The position numbers and the translations under genes are program-made. Below, in pieces: positions 22,487-34,084 of a stretch of DNA of 64,000 bases (its first letter is position 1; every line of letters begins with the position of its first letter). Source of the stretch: Panagrolaimus kolymaensis (lineage: Eukaryota; Nematoda; Chromadorea; Rhabditida; Panagrolaimidae); contig JAJQJQ010000022.1 of NCBI GenBank assembly GCA_028622995.1, forward strand, positions 310,001 to 374,000, read 5' to 3'. A model generated the notes under the pieces. That model saw only the letters and a program-made list of their open reading frames with translations. It made no database searches and was not told where the DNA came from.

Positions 22487-22547
22487 AAAATAATAAAGTG
22501 TTCGAAAGAAAAAAATACAACGTGAAGAAAATAATAAAGTGTTCGAA
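22487..22547. repeat. Short direct repeat (20 bp x2)
   Basis: AAAATAATAAAGTGTTCGAA occurs exactly at 22487-22506 and 22528-22547, 41 bp apart. Looks like a local duplication; no function seen. Confidence 0.7.
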
Positions 22548-24807
22548 CACAAACTATTTCCCTGATTTGAGATAAATATTTTTTTCGCGAAGGAATACTC
22601 GCAAAAAATATCTTTGAAATAAATACGGTAGAGTTTGACCCGCAAAAAAACATGGAACAATTTTAATTTCTAAAAGGCTTAAAAAGCAAACCAATCTTCT
22701 TTTTTTTAAATTTGTTTCAAGTGCGAAAAAAAATAAATTAAAAAATAGGGTTTTTTGGTTTTCATTTTAATTTTTTTCTGAACAAAAAATCTTTGAAATT
22801 TTTTTCTTTTGCTTTTATTTTTTTTTCAATTTTCTTATATGCCTTATAATAAAAAAAAACACGAAGAAAAAAAATAGAACATAAAAATAGAAAAAAGAAA
22901 AAAAGCTTTAAAGTCAAGTCAAAGAGAGAGAATCCCCGCGGGAAGGAAGCGTCAATGCATCATCGGTGGCATCCATCGTCGTCGATGTCATCGTCCAAAA
23001 AAATGCTTCAACAACAACACCAAAATTAATTGAAATTTGTCGCGAAAAATAAAAAAAGAAAAAAAAACGAGCGTGAAATTGAAGAGATGAAGAAAAAAAT
23101 AAGAAAGCAAATTATAGAGAGCCTCGAGTTAATAGATTAAAGACAAAAACACATCACGTAATTTTATTTTTTTGGGCTTGTTGCTGCAAATCTCATGATT
23201 AGTTGTTTCGAGCACGTGTAAATTAGTTACAGTAGCAGCAGCAAAATTTAAAAAACCTTATAACTTTCGACTTTGAACAAAAGCGTTATTTCTAAAATTA
23301 AAATACATTTTATAATTCAAAATATGACCATCTCTAATTAATTACTTTTGTTTTTTTCTAACTTTCATTAATCAAAATTGCCTCACAAAATTAATTCAAA
23401 AATATATTAGAAGAGTAAAGTAAAATTTTCACGCAAGAAAAGCATCCATCCATGTATGTTTAGGGCTATGAAGCATAAAATTAGAAAAATCCTTTATTTT
23501 TATTTTCATTTTGTCGTCAACAATTTAACTAGCTCCATTTTTAGAATCTTCATAATAATAAAAAAGTTATTTTCTACGTTAGCTAATTAATAAGTAACAT
23601 CAGCAAGAATAAAACTTAAGAAAAGTTTTTTTAGCAAGGAAAATAAATGTGTAAAAAAATTCAAGGATAAAAAAAGTTAGTTTTGTTGCGGAAGAGTGTT
23701 TTTATTTTTTTGTCTCTGAAGTTTATTCATGCAAGAATGAAGAAGCCAAGCATTACCTTCCTTTGTTGTTCTTTGAAACCAATAAAAAAAACAAAAGAAC
23801 AAAAATAAAAAATTAATATTCTTTCTTCCAAACTTTTATTTTTATTTTCAAAAAGTTTTCACAACATTTTTTTTGCTTTGCTGCATTGCATTGCAAAATT
23901 GAAAGAAGAAGTTCTTCCAGGGTGAAGAAAAAAAATGAGGAGGAGGAGGCGAAAATAATAAATAATAAATAATTCATATATTTTTGATTTGGTGTCAACT
24001 TTTTTATTTTTTGAAGAAAAAGAAAGCGAAGAAGATCAAAGTCAAAGAAGCAGTTATTGTGTTATATTCTTCCCTCATATTCCTTGAAGACTCTTTGTAA
24101 CCTGATTTCATAGCTAATTAAGTTTAAAAGTTTTTTATAAAATACAAAACAAAAAAATCAAAATTTCAAATAATAAATTGGTAGAATAGAATTTTTAGAT
24201 GGACAAGATTGTGATGTTCTTTCCAGCCATTTTTTAATGCCATCTCCCCTCGATTATGTGGAGCAGAGATTGGGGAAATAAATTTGGAGCGCCTTGATCA
24301 TAATTTTGAAATTCACAAGCAATTCAAAAACAAAACAATAAAGTTTTATCCTATCGAAAGAAAAATGCGTCAAAGGTTTTTTTGTACGTTAACAATGCAT
24401 AAACACTCGGAATGGTATTATCCTTTTATAAAATTATTAATAATTATTTTTAATCAGAAAAAAAATTAAAGAAGATATTATAAAATATTCAAAACCAATA
24501 AGAAAAAAAAGAAGCAAAATGTCGCTATTCTTTTGGTGGACAACCTTGCGATATGCATGCTTTCTTGCATACTCTTTTCAATTTTGTTCCAATGTGTTTA
24601 TTGAATTTATCCATTATTCCTTTTGCACCGGTCAAACGCGACACACGAAATAGAAATCAATAAAAAGGTTGCTATTCAGGTGGTCAAATAACAAAAACAA
24701 AACAGTTTGGTTAATATTTGAGATGGATTTATGACAACAAACAAAAAAGTTCATTAAAAGTAAAAATTCTTTGGAAGAAGGGTATTTTTTTAAATTAGAT
24801 ACAAGAC

Positions 24808-24827
24808 TTATAAGTTATAACTTATAA
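24808..24827. repeat. Perfect 20-bp palindrome at the CSL gene 3' end
   Basis: TTATAAGTTATAACTTATAA is its own reverse complement and lies 7 bp beyond the CSL-like stop codon, so it falls in that gene's 3'UTR. Could form an AU-rich hairpin in the mRNA; may be chance in AT-rich DNA. Confidence 0.5.
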
Positions 24828-24834
24828 CATTGGT

Positions 24835-26749
24835 TTATAAATTATTTTTAAATACATAACCACAATCATATTCTTGATGTTGCGGATAAATTTGATAAGA
24901 ATAAAAAGTTTGGAAGATGACTCCATCATCGGAAACAAGCATAATTGGAGCTGATTCATTTATAGCTGAAGCAATTCCATTTATTTGGCAATGATCTTTA
25001 TAAAAATTTAATGTTGGAAGATAAAATTCGATACCGACGTGGCTAAAAAATAAAATTGTTTTCAAAGTTTGCAAAAATCACAAAAAATTTTGCAATCCCG
25101 TGAATTTCAGGAAGAAACTTACTTTGCTGATTTGATTTTGCATTGAAAGCTTCCAATCCAAACATTCATATTTTTAGAAAATTTTTCACCATAAAATTTA
25201 CAAAAACAATATCCTTCAGCATCAAATTTAGAAGGCCAACATTCAAGAATAAATGGAAATTTGGAAATACTAAAATCTGGCTTGATTCCTTGAATCGGGT
25301 AAAATTGATATTTGATAATTTCAGCAGAAACAATAAACCATTGAAATTCTTTTGGGGTTTCAATAATTTCAATATCTTTAACTAATTCAAAGTTAATTTG
25401 ATTTTTAGAATTATTACTGTATGTCATAAATCCATGTCCAGCGACTTCAAAAGTGCAATTATGAAGTTCACTAACTGGAATGCCTCCGTTTGCGTCGTCA
25501 TCTTTACTGCTTTTACCTTTTACCTTTTTTATTTTCATTAAAGGCGATTGGGTTTTGGTAATAGTATCAATGAGAATTACACTGCTGCCAAAAGTAATTT
25601 GTTCATAGCTTTTATGAATAATTTGGCCATGAGCATCAAAAATTTTATTTTCATTAACTAAAAATAACTAAAATTTAAAAAAGCATTTTTATTTTCCAAA
25701 AAAGCAAACCTTTATAAATTTCAAAAACACTCCATTGACTTTGATCAACATTCAAACATCCATTTTCGGTGGAAAGAAAAACCGTCAAATTCATGGATTG
25801 TCGATTAAAAAAAGCAACAGAATCTCCACTTTTTATAATTCTTTGATATTGTGGAGAACTTTCATCGCAAAAATTAACACTTTTGGATGATTTTGAGATA
25901 ACCGAAATACTTTGAGATTGTAAACTTCCAAAATAATGAGTTCCAAAAGAAAGATCAAAATTAAGGGAAAATTCATCGACAGTTTTTTTGTTCCAATAAA
26001 TTTTAAAAGCTTGTGAAATTAAAGTTGGAGGCTGAAATTTGATAGAAAATTTTAAAATGTGTTCTCATTAATCAAAACGCAACATCGGGTAAATTCACAA
26101 TCATTTTTTATATGAAAGCTTATTCTTCAAACTTTAAACAAGAAAGTCTTACTTTTGCATTGCATTTCTTTGATTCAACTCCCTTGTTTTCTTCTTGATA
26201 CTCAATCTTACATATTGCTGTAAATTCTTTGATCATATCAACATCGTCAGCCATTGAGTTGCTAACTTTTAACTTTTGAAATAACTCGTTCCATCCTTGT
26301 CCAATCAAATCAATTCTTGGATTTGGAGCGTAATAACTGAAAACCAAAATATATGAAATTCGGGAATGGAAAATAAAGCCATGGAAATATTACCGTTTTT
26401 CATTACTATAAGATTTTGTTCCAGCTTTAGGATAAAAAAGCATCAAAGTACAATCGTGTGTCTCTCTATTTGCTAAATATTTTAACATTTTTTGAGGATT
26501 TAATGGACCTTCATTGTCCTCAACATTTGTTCCTATAAACTGCTGATAACCAGGTTCGAGAAATTCTGCTAAAGCTTCTTCATTAGGAATTTGATTAATT
26601 TGTTTATTCAATGAATAAAATTGTGGTTGAAGAAGATGGCTTTGATCAACAGTTGCATATTCAGATTCGACATCATCAGATGAATTTTCAGCAACGATGA
26701 AGGGAGTTGTGGAATTTCCAGAATTAAGAAAAATGTTTGAATGAGACAT
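24835..26749 (-). CDS. Diverged CSL-family (RBPJ/Su(H)/LAG-1-like) DNA-binding protein
   Basis: Exons 26749-26394, 26336-26153, 26031-25710, 25657-25123 and 25042-24835 give 534 residues, close to RBPJ (~500). CSL proteins are the DNA-binding hub of Notch signalling. The N-terminal Rel-homology part is recognisable at ~res 87-135 (MLKYLANRETHDCTLMLFYP, then KSYSNEKRYYAPNPRIDLIG, against family KSYGNEKRFFCPPP). The beta-trefoil part has KSGDSVAFFNRQ (family VALFNRLRSQ), ITFGSSVILID, VSELHNCTFEV (family VSQLHKCAF) and WFIVSAEIIKYQFY. The C-terminal IPT/TIG part has NVWIGSFQCKIKSA and a final VSDDGVIFQTFYSYQIYP. The usual LRSQTVSTRY DNA-contact loop and QFQA segment are not conserved. Probably a paralogue of lag-1, not lag-1 itself. 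Confidence 0.85.
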
Positions 26750-27798
26750 CCTTTAGCCGCCGCAAAAACTTTGCTATTTTTTGAATTGTAATAATTTACT
26801 GAAAATGACTAGCACAACAAAAAATGGAGAATAGGCTACCTCATAAACAAAAAGCAATTGAGCAAATGGCTGGATGTGGAGCCTTCATTCGATTATTGAT
26901 TTCCATGAATGGCAGAAAAATAAAAACAAAAACTTCAAATGTATCTTGAGGGAATGAGAATGAAATATGTATTTATGACTTTTTACCTATGCTTTAAGTT
27001 ATTTTTTGATTGGGGCAATTGGAATAAAAAAAATAAAGAAACAATAGGCGTGTGCACATTCTTTTTAGTTCGGATGCAAATATTTAATATCTCTGTGTTA
27101 TATGAAGAGAAATAAATTTATATAGCAACATTACATAATGGGATAAAAAAAAACATAGGAAAAGTTTTACTTGCAGAAAATCAAACACCAAAAAAACTAT
27201 AGCAATTTTCAAGATAGCAGTCTCCACAAAAAAAAATCATAACAATGATGATGAGGAATATGAAGCTGTCATGCGATGTAATTAATAATATTTTACCATT
27301 TGAAAATGGCGGAAGTGATAATAATAATCTAAATTTGATTATTGAAATTGATAATGAAAATATTGTAAATAAGGCAAGCATTATTTGTTCGAAAATTTGG
27401 TTCAAAATAGTAGAGGAAATTTTCTCATTTAGCTTTCTGATGTCAATCTCTCAAAACAATAAATTTAAGCAAAATTCCTTCTATTTTATAAGTTTAAAAA
27501 ATATATTAAAGCAATAAAAACAATTAGTTTACTTTTCAAATCTTAGAAAATGCAAAGAAATTTTAAAAATAAAACAAAATAGATTTTCAAAGAACTTTTT
27601 CTTCCCATTTTTTCAAAGCTGTTGAAAGCGCAAAAAAAAAATACAATCCTCGTTCTTGCTTCGAATATGCAAATTTTATAAAGTCTGCTTTCGTATCCAT
27701 TTTTTTTCTCTTCACTTTCGGCAAAATTGATTCTTCAAAAAAATCATTTTTCATTCTTGCGTTTTTTTTTCCTGTAAAATATTGGGTGGTCGTGAAAA
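26750..27798. other. Intergenic, with one weak ORF
   Basis: 1,049 bp between the divergent CSL-like and membrane-protein genes. A 90-codon plus-strand frame at 27245-27517 begins MMMRNMKLSCDVINNILPFE, which vaguely resembles the start of an F-box; there is no supporting exon, so I treat it as a possible fragment only. Otherwise AT-rich, with no element seen. Confidence 0.45.
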
Positions 27799-30241
27799 AT
27801 GTTTCTGCGTTCAAAAGGTGATGGTGGAAATAAAATATTAATCCTGGTGTTTCTTCAACTTTTCTTTGCTCTCTTCTCTCTTGTTTCTTGTGATGGCGGT
27901 GATGAAGTATATTATCGTGTGATCGATACACCAGATAAAACAAGTCATGATGATTATATAACAATCACTTATTGCAAACTTGAAAATCAAGAAACAAAAA
28001 GTCATGGTTGCTTGGAAGATCCGAATGCTGAATTCAAACTTTTGAAAACATTCCAAAACGGAGACAACCCAGTGTAAGTTTTTTTGTTGTAATATGGATT
28101 GGTGCTTTGAGGCTTACTTGAATCAAGTCAAAGCTATTCTTTTTTTTTCGTCTACGACAATTATAATTTATTTGATTTAGTAATATAGAAGAAGCTAGAA
28201 AAGTCGATCTCGCAATTTACAAGGATGCAGCTCCAACATATTCCATTATTCCTTTTGAAAAACTTGGCTATCCTATTTTCTCTCGTCTTGAAAAAACCTT
28301 CGAAGGACGTCGGACTTTCATGGATATTAGAATGGCTTATGGCGTTCCTGATCCTATATCTCCAGAATTACCGTAAGTTGTTTTTCAGTTAATCAATTCC
28401 AAAACTTTACTTATTTGTTAGTTTTTAGAATGTTTTCAGAAGTCAGAGTCAATGATTGGAGTTCACAATGTAAACAATATATTGCTAGTATGTTTTTTTA
28501 AAATATTTTGTTTAAGTAAAAAAGATAAATTCTTTCTTTTTCTTTTTAGACATTAGTGATAATGAAGTTGTGAAATATAAGCTTGTATCTGTCGGTGATT
28601 ATCTTGGAGTTGTTGCTTATATCAATGAAAATTATAATAAATATGGTTGGCTTTTTCTCAAAAATAAAGAATATATTTGTATGTATTATGCAGAACTTGA
28701 AGACTTGGTAAGTTTGCTTTTTTATCCATTAAAAAGTCTTTTTTATAATGAAGTTTATATTTGGTTAATATTGATACGAAAAATTAGTTCAACTTCAATG
28801 TGATCATTTTTTCTATTTATATAAAATTATTACTTTTTTTAGGGTCAAGGATATTGGGAAAATATTCCTGTTCGAAAACATAGAAAATTTGTTCAGGATA
28901 AAGATGGTAATCTTTACTTCAAATTACTTGATAGTTATCCAACTCAAAATTATCTCCAAAGATTCTTTGCTTTTGATCCATTGTTTGGTTGCTTTGTTTC
29001 TTTATACTGGGATGGCGATCGTAACCATGATCGTAAGTTTTAACTTTTTTTTTATAAAAGTTCTCACTCTTTTGTTTATTTTAGCTGAAGCTCACTTTTT
29101 CAAGTTCGACGAAAGTAAACCTCTTGAAACTCCTGAATTAGTTTATGGATATACTTTGACCGATTTTAATAAAGATCTCTTGCAATCTGTACTCGAAGAA
29201 CGCTTTCTTGAATCAGTTCAACATGTGTTTCAAAGCTATGGTGGACAAATTTTTGTTTTTGGAAGACATCCTGATACTCGTAATGGCTTTATTGGTCACT
29301 ACAGTATGTTTTATTTTTACTTTCATTTCTCATTTACATAATTATTTTTTAGAAAATCCATACGTGTATTATACAAAAGATATGCCACCTTCAAACGAAG
29401 TTCCATTGATGTATGTCAAAGAAGATTGGGTTACTTTTACCATTCCAGCTTATAAAAGTTTGTTTTTGTTTAAATACTTTTTTTATCTTTACATAGATTT
29501 GTTTTAGTGAACGGTCCTATTACACTGCCGCCTGCTCCTCCTCGACCTCCTCCTCCACCATCAACTACAACAACGGAAGAGCCAACAAGTTCATCTACTC
29601 AAGCTCCTTCAACTTCATCGCCCACTCCTGAACCTCCTACTTCAACAGAAACATCATCAACTCAAGAACCATTGACTCAACCACCTGAACCAATTCCATC
29701 ATCGTCCACTGAAAGTCCGCTATCATCTTCGACTAAAAATGATTCAAATTCTAATGCATCATCAACGAGTTCAATGCCATCATCAACATCAAACTCCTCA
29801 AAAAGTAAACAACTTCCACATATAGCTACTACAACTCCTACTGGTGGTTATCTTTGTTCATCCTTTATTGATGATTGTCTTTGGTGTCTAATCATTTTGA
29901 TCATTATCGATGTTCTTTTATTGGTTCTATTCATTGTTTTAATCATCTTTGAACGTCGTGGTACAAATCAAATGAACTCTACAAAGGTTGAAGAAACGGA
30001 AGCCACAACAGCTGCTGCAACTGAAATATCCAAACATTCTAATAATGTCAAATCTCAAAAGAAGTCAAAAACTCAAACAAAGAAATCTCAAACTGAGACC
30101 GTTGGAACAACAGGTGCTGGAGGTGAAACAACTATGAAAAAAGTTGAATCTTTGGATGATGGAAGCAAGAAAACTAAATTCTTCACTGTCAATTCCGATT
30201 TTGAAACTCCATCAAAGAAAAAGAAAGGCAGCAAGAAATAA
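27799..30241 (+). CDS. Type I membrane protein with mucin-like stalk, unknown family
   Basis: Eight exons (27799-28073, 28181-28372, 28429-28487, 28550-28707, 28843-29032, 29085-29303, 29353-29457, 29508-30241) give 643 residues. The signal anchor or peptide is ILILVFLQLFFALFSLVSC. A ~370-residue extracellular region follows, with repeated Trp/Tyr-rich segments (DLAIYKDAAPTYSIIPF, YKLVSVGDYLGVVAYI, RRxF-type strands, QRFFAFDPLFGCFVSLYW, GGQIFVFGRHPDTRNG) that hint at a beta-propeller-like or hemopexin-like repeat; I cannot prove it. Next is a ~110-residue Pro/Ser/Thr stalk that starts with poly-Pro, typical of O-glycosylated stems. A TM segment (LIILIIIDVLLLVLFIVLII) and a Lys/Thr-rich ~90-residue cytosolic tail ending KKKKGSKK close the protein. 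AATAAA at 30301. A second membrane protein follows 376 bp downstream. Confidence 0.82.
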
Positions 30242-30617
30242 TGCATTTTATTATTTATTTTATCCTAATTATTAGACTATTTGTGTTTGAATATAATAAT
30301 AATAAAGTTTTTGATATGGAATCGGTTTAAAATTTTATGGTTTCAAAAAAGTGAATGTTGTAACATTTGTGTGATTCATGTTTTGAAGAAACAGAAAAGT
30401 AAAATTTTAGTTTTGTTTTGTGTAGTTTTATTTTTTATGTTTATTCACATTTCTTCTTGATTCATTGAAGATGATGGAAGGATGGAAAGAAAGAAACGCA
30501 TTTTACGTATATAAAAAACACGAACGAAGCTTATGTTTCTTTTTTAAAAGTTTATGCGTTTCTTTTAAAAATTTTATTTTTGGTTATAAAGTTTATATTT
30601 CTAAACCTGGTATAAAA
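30242..30617. other. Intergenic between two membrane-protein genes
   Basis: 376 bp. AATAAA for the upstream gene at 30301-30306. An in-frame ATG at 30465 could extend the next protein by 51 residues; I prefer 30618. Confidence 0.5.
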
Positions 30618-31116
30618 ATGGAAATGTCTCCTGATCAACTAAATGAATTTATGACATTCGTAAAAAAAGGAATTTCATTTTTTCAGGATCATAAAAGTGT
30701 AAGTATAAATGCTAAACACATATATTGTTAAAAATTAATTTTAGGATGTTAAAAATGACGAAAAATTCCTTATTTTAATCTTTTTAATATATTCAGCTAT
30801 TATTCTAACAATTTTTCTAATTTGTTTCTGCTTATTTTTTGTTTTCATTTTTAAACGTTGGAGAAATATTAATGAAAAAGATATGGAAACAGCAACCCCT
30901 CGTGTTCCCATTAACCCCCAAAATATTATTGTTCCTCCACCTTCTCCACAACGAATTGATCTACAGCCATTGCCATCGTTGATTCATGGTGAATGTGAAC
31001 TTCCTGAATCATCGTTAACTTCACCAGAAACTTTAGCAATCAAAAAACCAAAAAAAGTTTATGTAACAAAGACGGTGGATGCTCAATCGAAGCCATGTTT
31101 CGTTTCCGATGTATGA
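30618..31116 (+). CDS. Small single-pass membrane protein with a C-terminal PDZ-ligand-like end
   Basis: Exons 30618-30698 and 30745-31116 give 150 residues. About 35 residues precede a strong hydrophobic segment (FLILIFLIYSAIILTIFLI, continuing CFCLFFVFIF) and a basic stop (KRWRN), then a ~90-residue Pro-rich cytosolic tail. There is no signal peptide, so it is N-out type III or a signal-anchor. The last residues FVSDV fit a class I PDZ ligand (S/T-x-hydrophobic). The start is uncertain: an in-frame ATG at 30465 adds a Lys/Phe-rich stretch, which looks more like 5'UTR. Family unknown. Confidence 0.6.
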
Positions 31117-32252
31117 GCCTTTCGTGGAAATATTATTAACCGCGCTTACATAAGTAAATTTATTACTTTATTTTTATTTTTTATTACGCCTTTTAAATGC
31201 TTTAATTTTTTTAATTTGATTAAATAAATTTTTTTTAATCTGCTATTATCTTCTCTTCTTTTTATCGAAGAAAAAATAATTTTTTAAATAAAAAAGAAAA
31301 ATAGATAAAGCGAAAAAGGCAACTCTATGAGAATTTGTAATAATCAAGATCTAAAAAAATTACTTGGATTTATTATGAAATTCTCATAATAATTATAGCC
31401 AAAATCCATATATCGGAGATGTGGTAACATAATTTATTCACATTGATCGATGCGATTCTTCCAATTCTTAAATTTGATTTTATAAAACAAGTATTTCCAG
31501 AAAAAATTAAAAAAATATTATTTTTTGAAAAGTTTTGCTGCTTCGTTCGAATATTCTTTGGTTTTATTATTTAGTTGGTAAAAAAAATAAAGCAAAATTA
31601 AAGAACAAACATTTAATATTTGTATGGTTTTCACAAAAACCAAATATTAAGATTTTTCTTAAAAAGTAATAAGTTTATGGCTTTCATAGTAGTTTTTTAA
31701 ACCCACAAAAAATATAGTTGTTGTTGATTAACTCTTCCATTAGCTTTACGTATTTTTCTTTATTTTGGATTTCAAACTAAAAAAATGCTTACATCAAATC
31801 CAGCAAGAATTTGTAAAAATCAAAACTTAAAAACTGTTTGAATTCCCAGGATTTATGCATGCAAGAATTAAAGCTGAAATCTACGAAATAATGAGTTGGG
31901 TTATCGTTATATTATTACAAAAATCAATAAACGAATTCCATTTTTAAATTCGACGACTTACCATTAATAAAAAAAACTTATTAGCTGGACATCAATTTTT
32001 TAAAAGCCCATGAAACCTCGAAACGAAAATTAAAATAAAAGTCTTTGGATAAAAAAAAGTGTTTTGCCAATTCACACTCAAACGAAATTATTTCTTTTGA
32101 TTTTTCGCAACAAAACAATCTTCTTTTTTTGGGAGTTCAAATCCAAATATAATAAAAAAACTTTGTTGATGTTGTTTACCTTTCGTGTTTCAATAATTCT
32201 CGCTTAATCTCTTTGTAAACATTTCATAATTATATCAAACTTTTTAGTAAAA
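31117..32252. other. Intergenic
   Basis: 1,136 bp, AT-rich, with no gene seen. It ends with the upstream region and likely trans-splice acceptor of the F-box-like gene. Confidence 0.5.
32246..32247 (+). promoter_or_regulatory. Likely spliced-leader acceptor of F-box-like gene 1
   Basis: CTTTTTAG|TAAAA sits 5 bp before the ATG, with no donor in reach. That is the usual arrangement of a nematode trans-splice site. Confidence 0.5.
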
Positions 32253-34084
32253 ATGGGTGAAAGAATTTCTTTCAATCTTACAAACTTTGTTCAACAAGAA
32301 TTTCCATTTCCTGAGAAACTCATCAAATACATGAATGAAAGTGCTGATGCCGAAATCAAACAAATGCTTGATCGAACTTGTAAATATTTCTTCGCCAATG
32401 CTCCATTTCTCGTCTTGGATACCATGGAAATAGATCACTGGAAACTGCGAATTGAAAATGAAAAGTATGATGGTTGCATGGATTTTATGTATGATAATGA
32501 GCTCGAGGTGTTTTTGGAAAAAGTCATGTTCATTTGGATTACTAAGAAAATTGATGTAACGCCTCAACATTACCTTGACCGCGCATTTATTGCTAAAATT
32601 CGTCGATGTGACGCTTCTGAAATTTTTATATCGAATTGTGACGTGGACTTAAACGGCTTTAAATTTTTAACAAGATCAGGTAAAGTGGAATACATGGACA
32701 TTACCTCTACAATCTTTGATGAAATTGCTGAATCTCTTGTGCCTTTGGAAGATGTTTTATCTTTGGTTCCAACTGCTCGAGTTATAAAGTAAAAAATTTT
32801 AATACGTGTTTTTAGCTCATAACTCGCCTTAATTTTTGTTTTTCAGGATGTCAAATTGCCATGTTACTCGCCGAACAATGAAGAAGCTACTTGCTATTCC
32901 ATGGAAAAACAAGATTGCTGAACTAAGCCTTACAAATGTCGATCGTTCTCTGAATGCTAATTGGTTCTTCACATTTGTCAAAGTAAGCCTTTTCTCTTAT
33001 TGATAATCTTTATTGTTAGTATAATATTTCAGAAACATCTTGATCCTGAAGCTAAAATTCATGTCGATTTCAACTTTGAAAATGATGGATTTAAAAAACT
33101 GTACAATCAAATAGTTCTTAAATCCGGTGAAAAGATGCCTATGTTTGAAATGGATGCTCCTCCTGCTGAAAATGAAATTCCGCCAGCTCTTGAAACTGTA
33201 CCAAAGAAGATAACATTCGTTGATGATGATGCTGAACGACAATACTTCGCCTTTCCTTATCCACACATGTGCTATATCCGTGAGACCGCCGATGCTGAAA
33301 CTTGGAAAAAGTTTGAAAGAACCTGCAAATTCTTTTTTCCAAAGAATCGGTACTTCATGGTTGATAATCTTCATGTTGGAGCTGATAAGAAAATCACATT
33401 GATGACTGATAATAAGAAAATGGTGTTTGAAAAGAAGTGTCAGCTTGTTAAACCATATTGGCTTACAAAATCTCTTCATGTTTTACATCATATTTCTTTA
33501 TCAATGGATAACCGAATTGAGGCAAAGAAAATTTCTTTAAGTTCTCATCGTATTTCAATGCCGGTTTTGAAATTAATTACAAAATCTGGTATGGTAAAAG
33601 ATTGGAATTCAATTCATACGTTTGTTAGTAGCGATGATAACAAAGTTATTTCTCTCGTCGAATTGTTGAATCATCTTCCAAATGCAGAAATTGTCTGGTA
33701 TGTTTTTATATTAAATATTTGTATCATTGTTAATAATTTTTTTCTTTTAGTGCCAATGTTCGTGGAATCTATCTTCGAAAATCTATTGAACCGGTTTCTC
33801 TTCCTCATCGCAACAATGTCAAGCATCTTACACTTAACTTTTTCAAAGATCCAATTATCGCTTCATCATTTTTTGACGTCCTTACAGTAAGATTTCACAA
33901 TTTTTGTTATGCTCATTATATGATTTTTTATTCTTTTCAGAAAACACTTGCTCCTAAAGCTATAGTTCGTCTTATTTTCACACCGTTGGCAAATGAAATA
34001 AGTTTTCCACAATTCATAGCTGAACTTAAAACAAAATTGGATACATGGAAGCCACAAATTGAAAGACCAACCATTGTTTTTTAA
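32253..34084 (+). CDS. Double-module F-box-like protein 1
   Basis: Exons 32253-32788, 32847-32982, 33033-33697, 33751-33886 and 33941-34084 give 538 residues. It holds two copies of one module. Module 1 starts FPFPEKLIKYMNESADAE and has LDRTCKYFF; module 2 (from ~res 310) starts FPYPHMCYIRETADAE and has FERTCKFFF. The opening (Phe-Pro, then a helix, then K-L/F-x-x-T/S-C-K-x-F-F) resembles F-box-like motifs of expanded clade IV nematode families, in which an F-box is followed by an LRR-like or FTH-like strand region. F-box proteins recruit substrates to SCF ubiquitin ligases; whether this motif binds Skp1 is not shown. Exon structure is the same as the paralogue at 49519-51472. AATAAA at 34141. 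Confidence 0.75.

Larger units (their letters stand above)
19556..24834. other. 5.3-kb gene-poor AT-rich stretch
   Basis: No gene is supported on either strand. Short frames of 60-80 codons are Lys/Phe-rich translations of poly-A/T runs without conserved motifs or splice pairs. The region is dominated by A- and T-runs. It includes a GC-rich patch at ~22932-22996, a 20-bp direct repeat near 22.5 kb, and a palindrome at its right edge. It lies upstream of the globin gene (minus) and downstream of the CSL gene (minus), so it may hold distal globin regulatory DNA or 5'UTR exons. Confidence 0.55.

Noticed and set aside
20560..24790. Genes in the 5.3-kb AT-rich stretch (ORFs of 60-80 codons)
   Set aside because: Products are Lys/Asn/Phe runs from poly-A/T, without motifs, conserved ends or plausible splice partners.
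27245..27517. Plus-strand 90-codon ORF beginning like an F-box (MKLSCDVINNILPFE)
   Set aside because: Only ~15 residues look F-box-like; the rest is low-complexity and no flanking exon joins it. Kept only as a possible fragment.
30465..30617. Upstream ATG for the small membrane protein
   Set aside because: Adds a Lys/Phe-rich stretch unlike a signal or domain; the downstream ATG gives a normal start. Left as an alternative.
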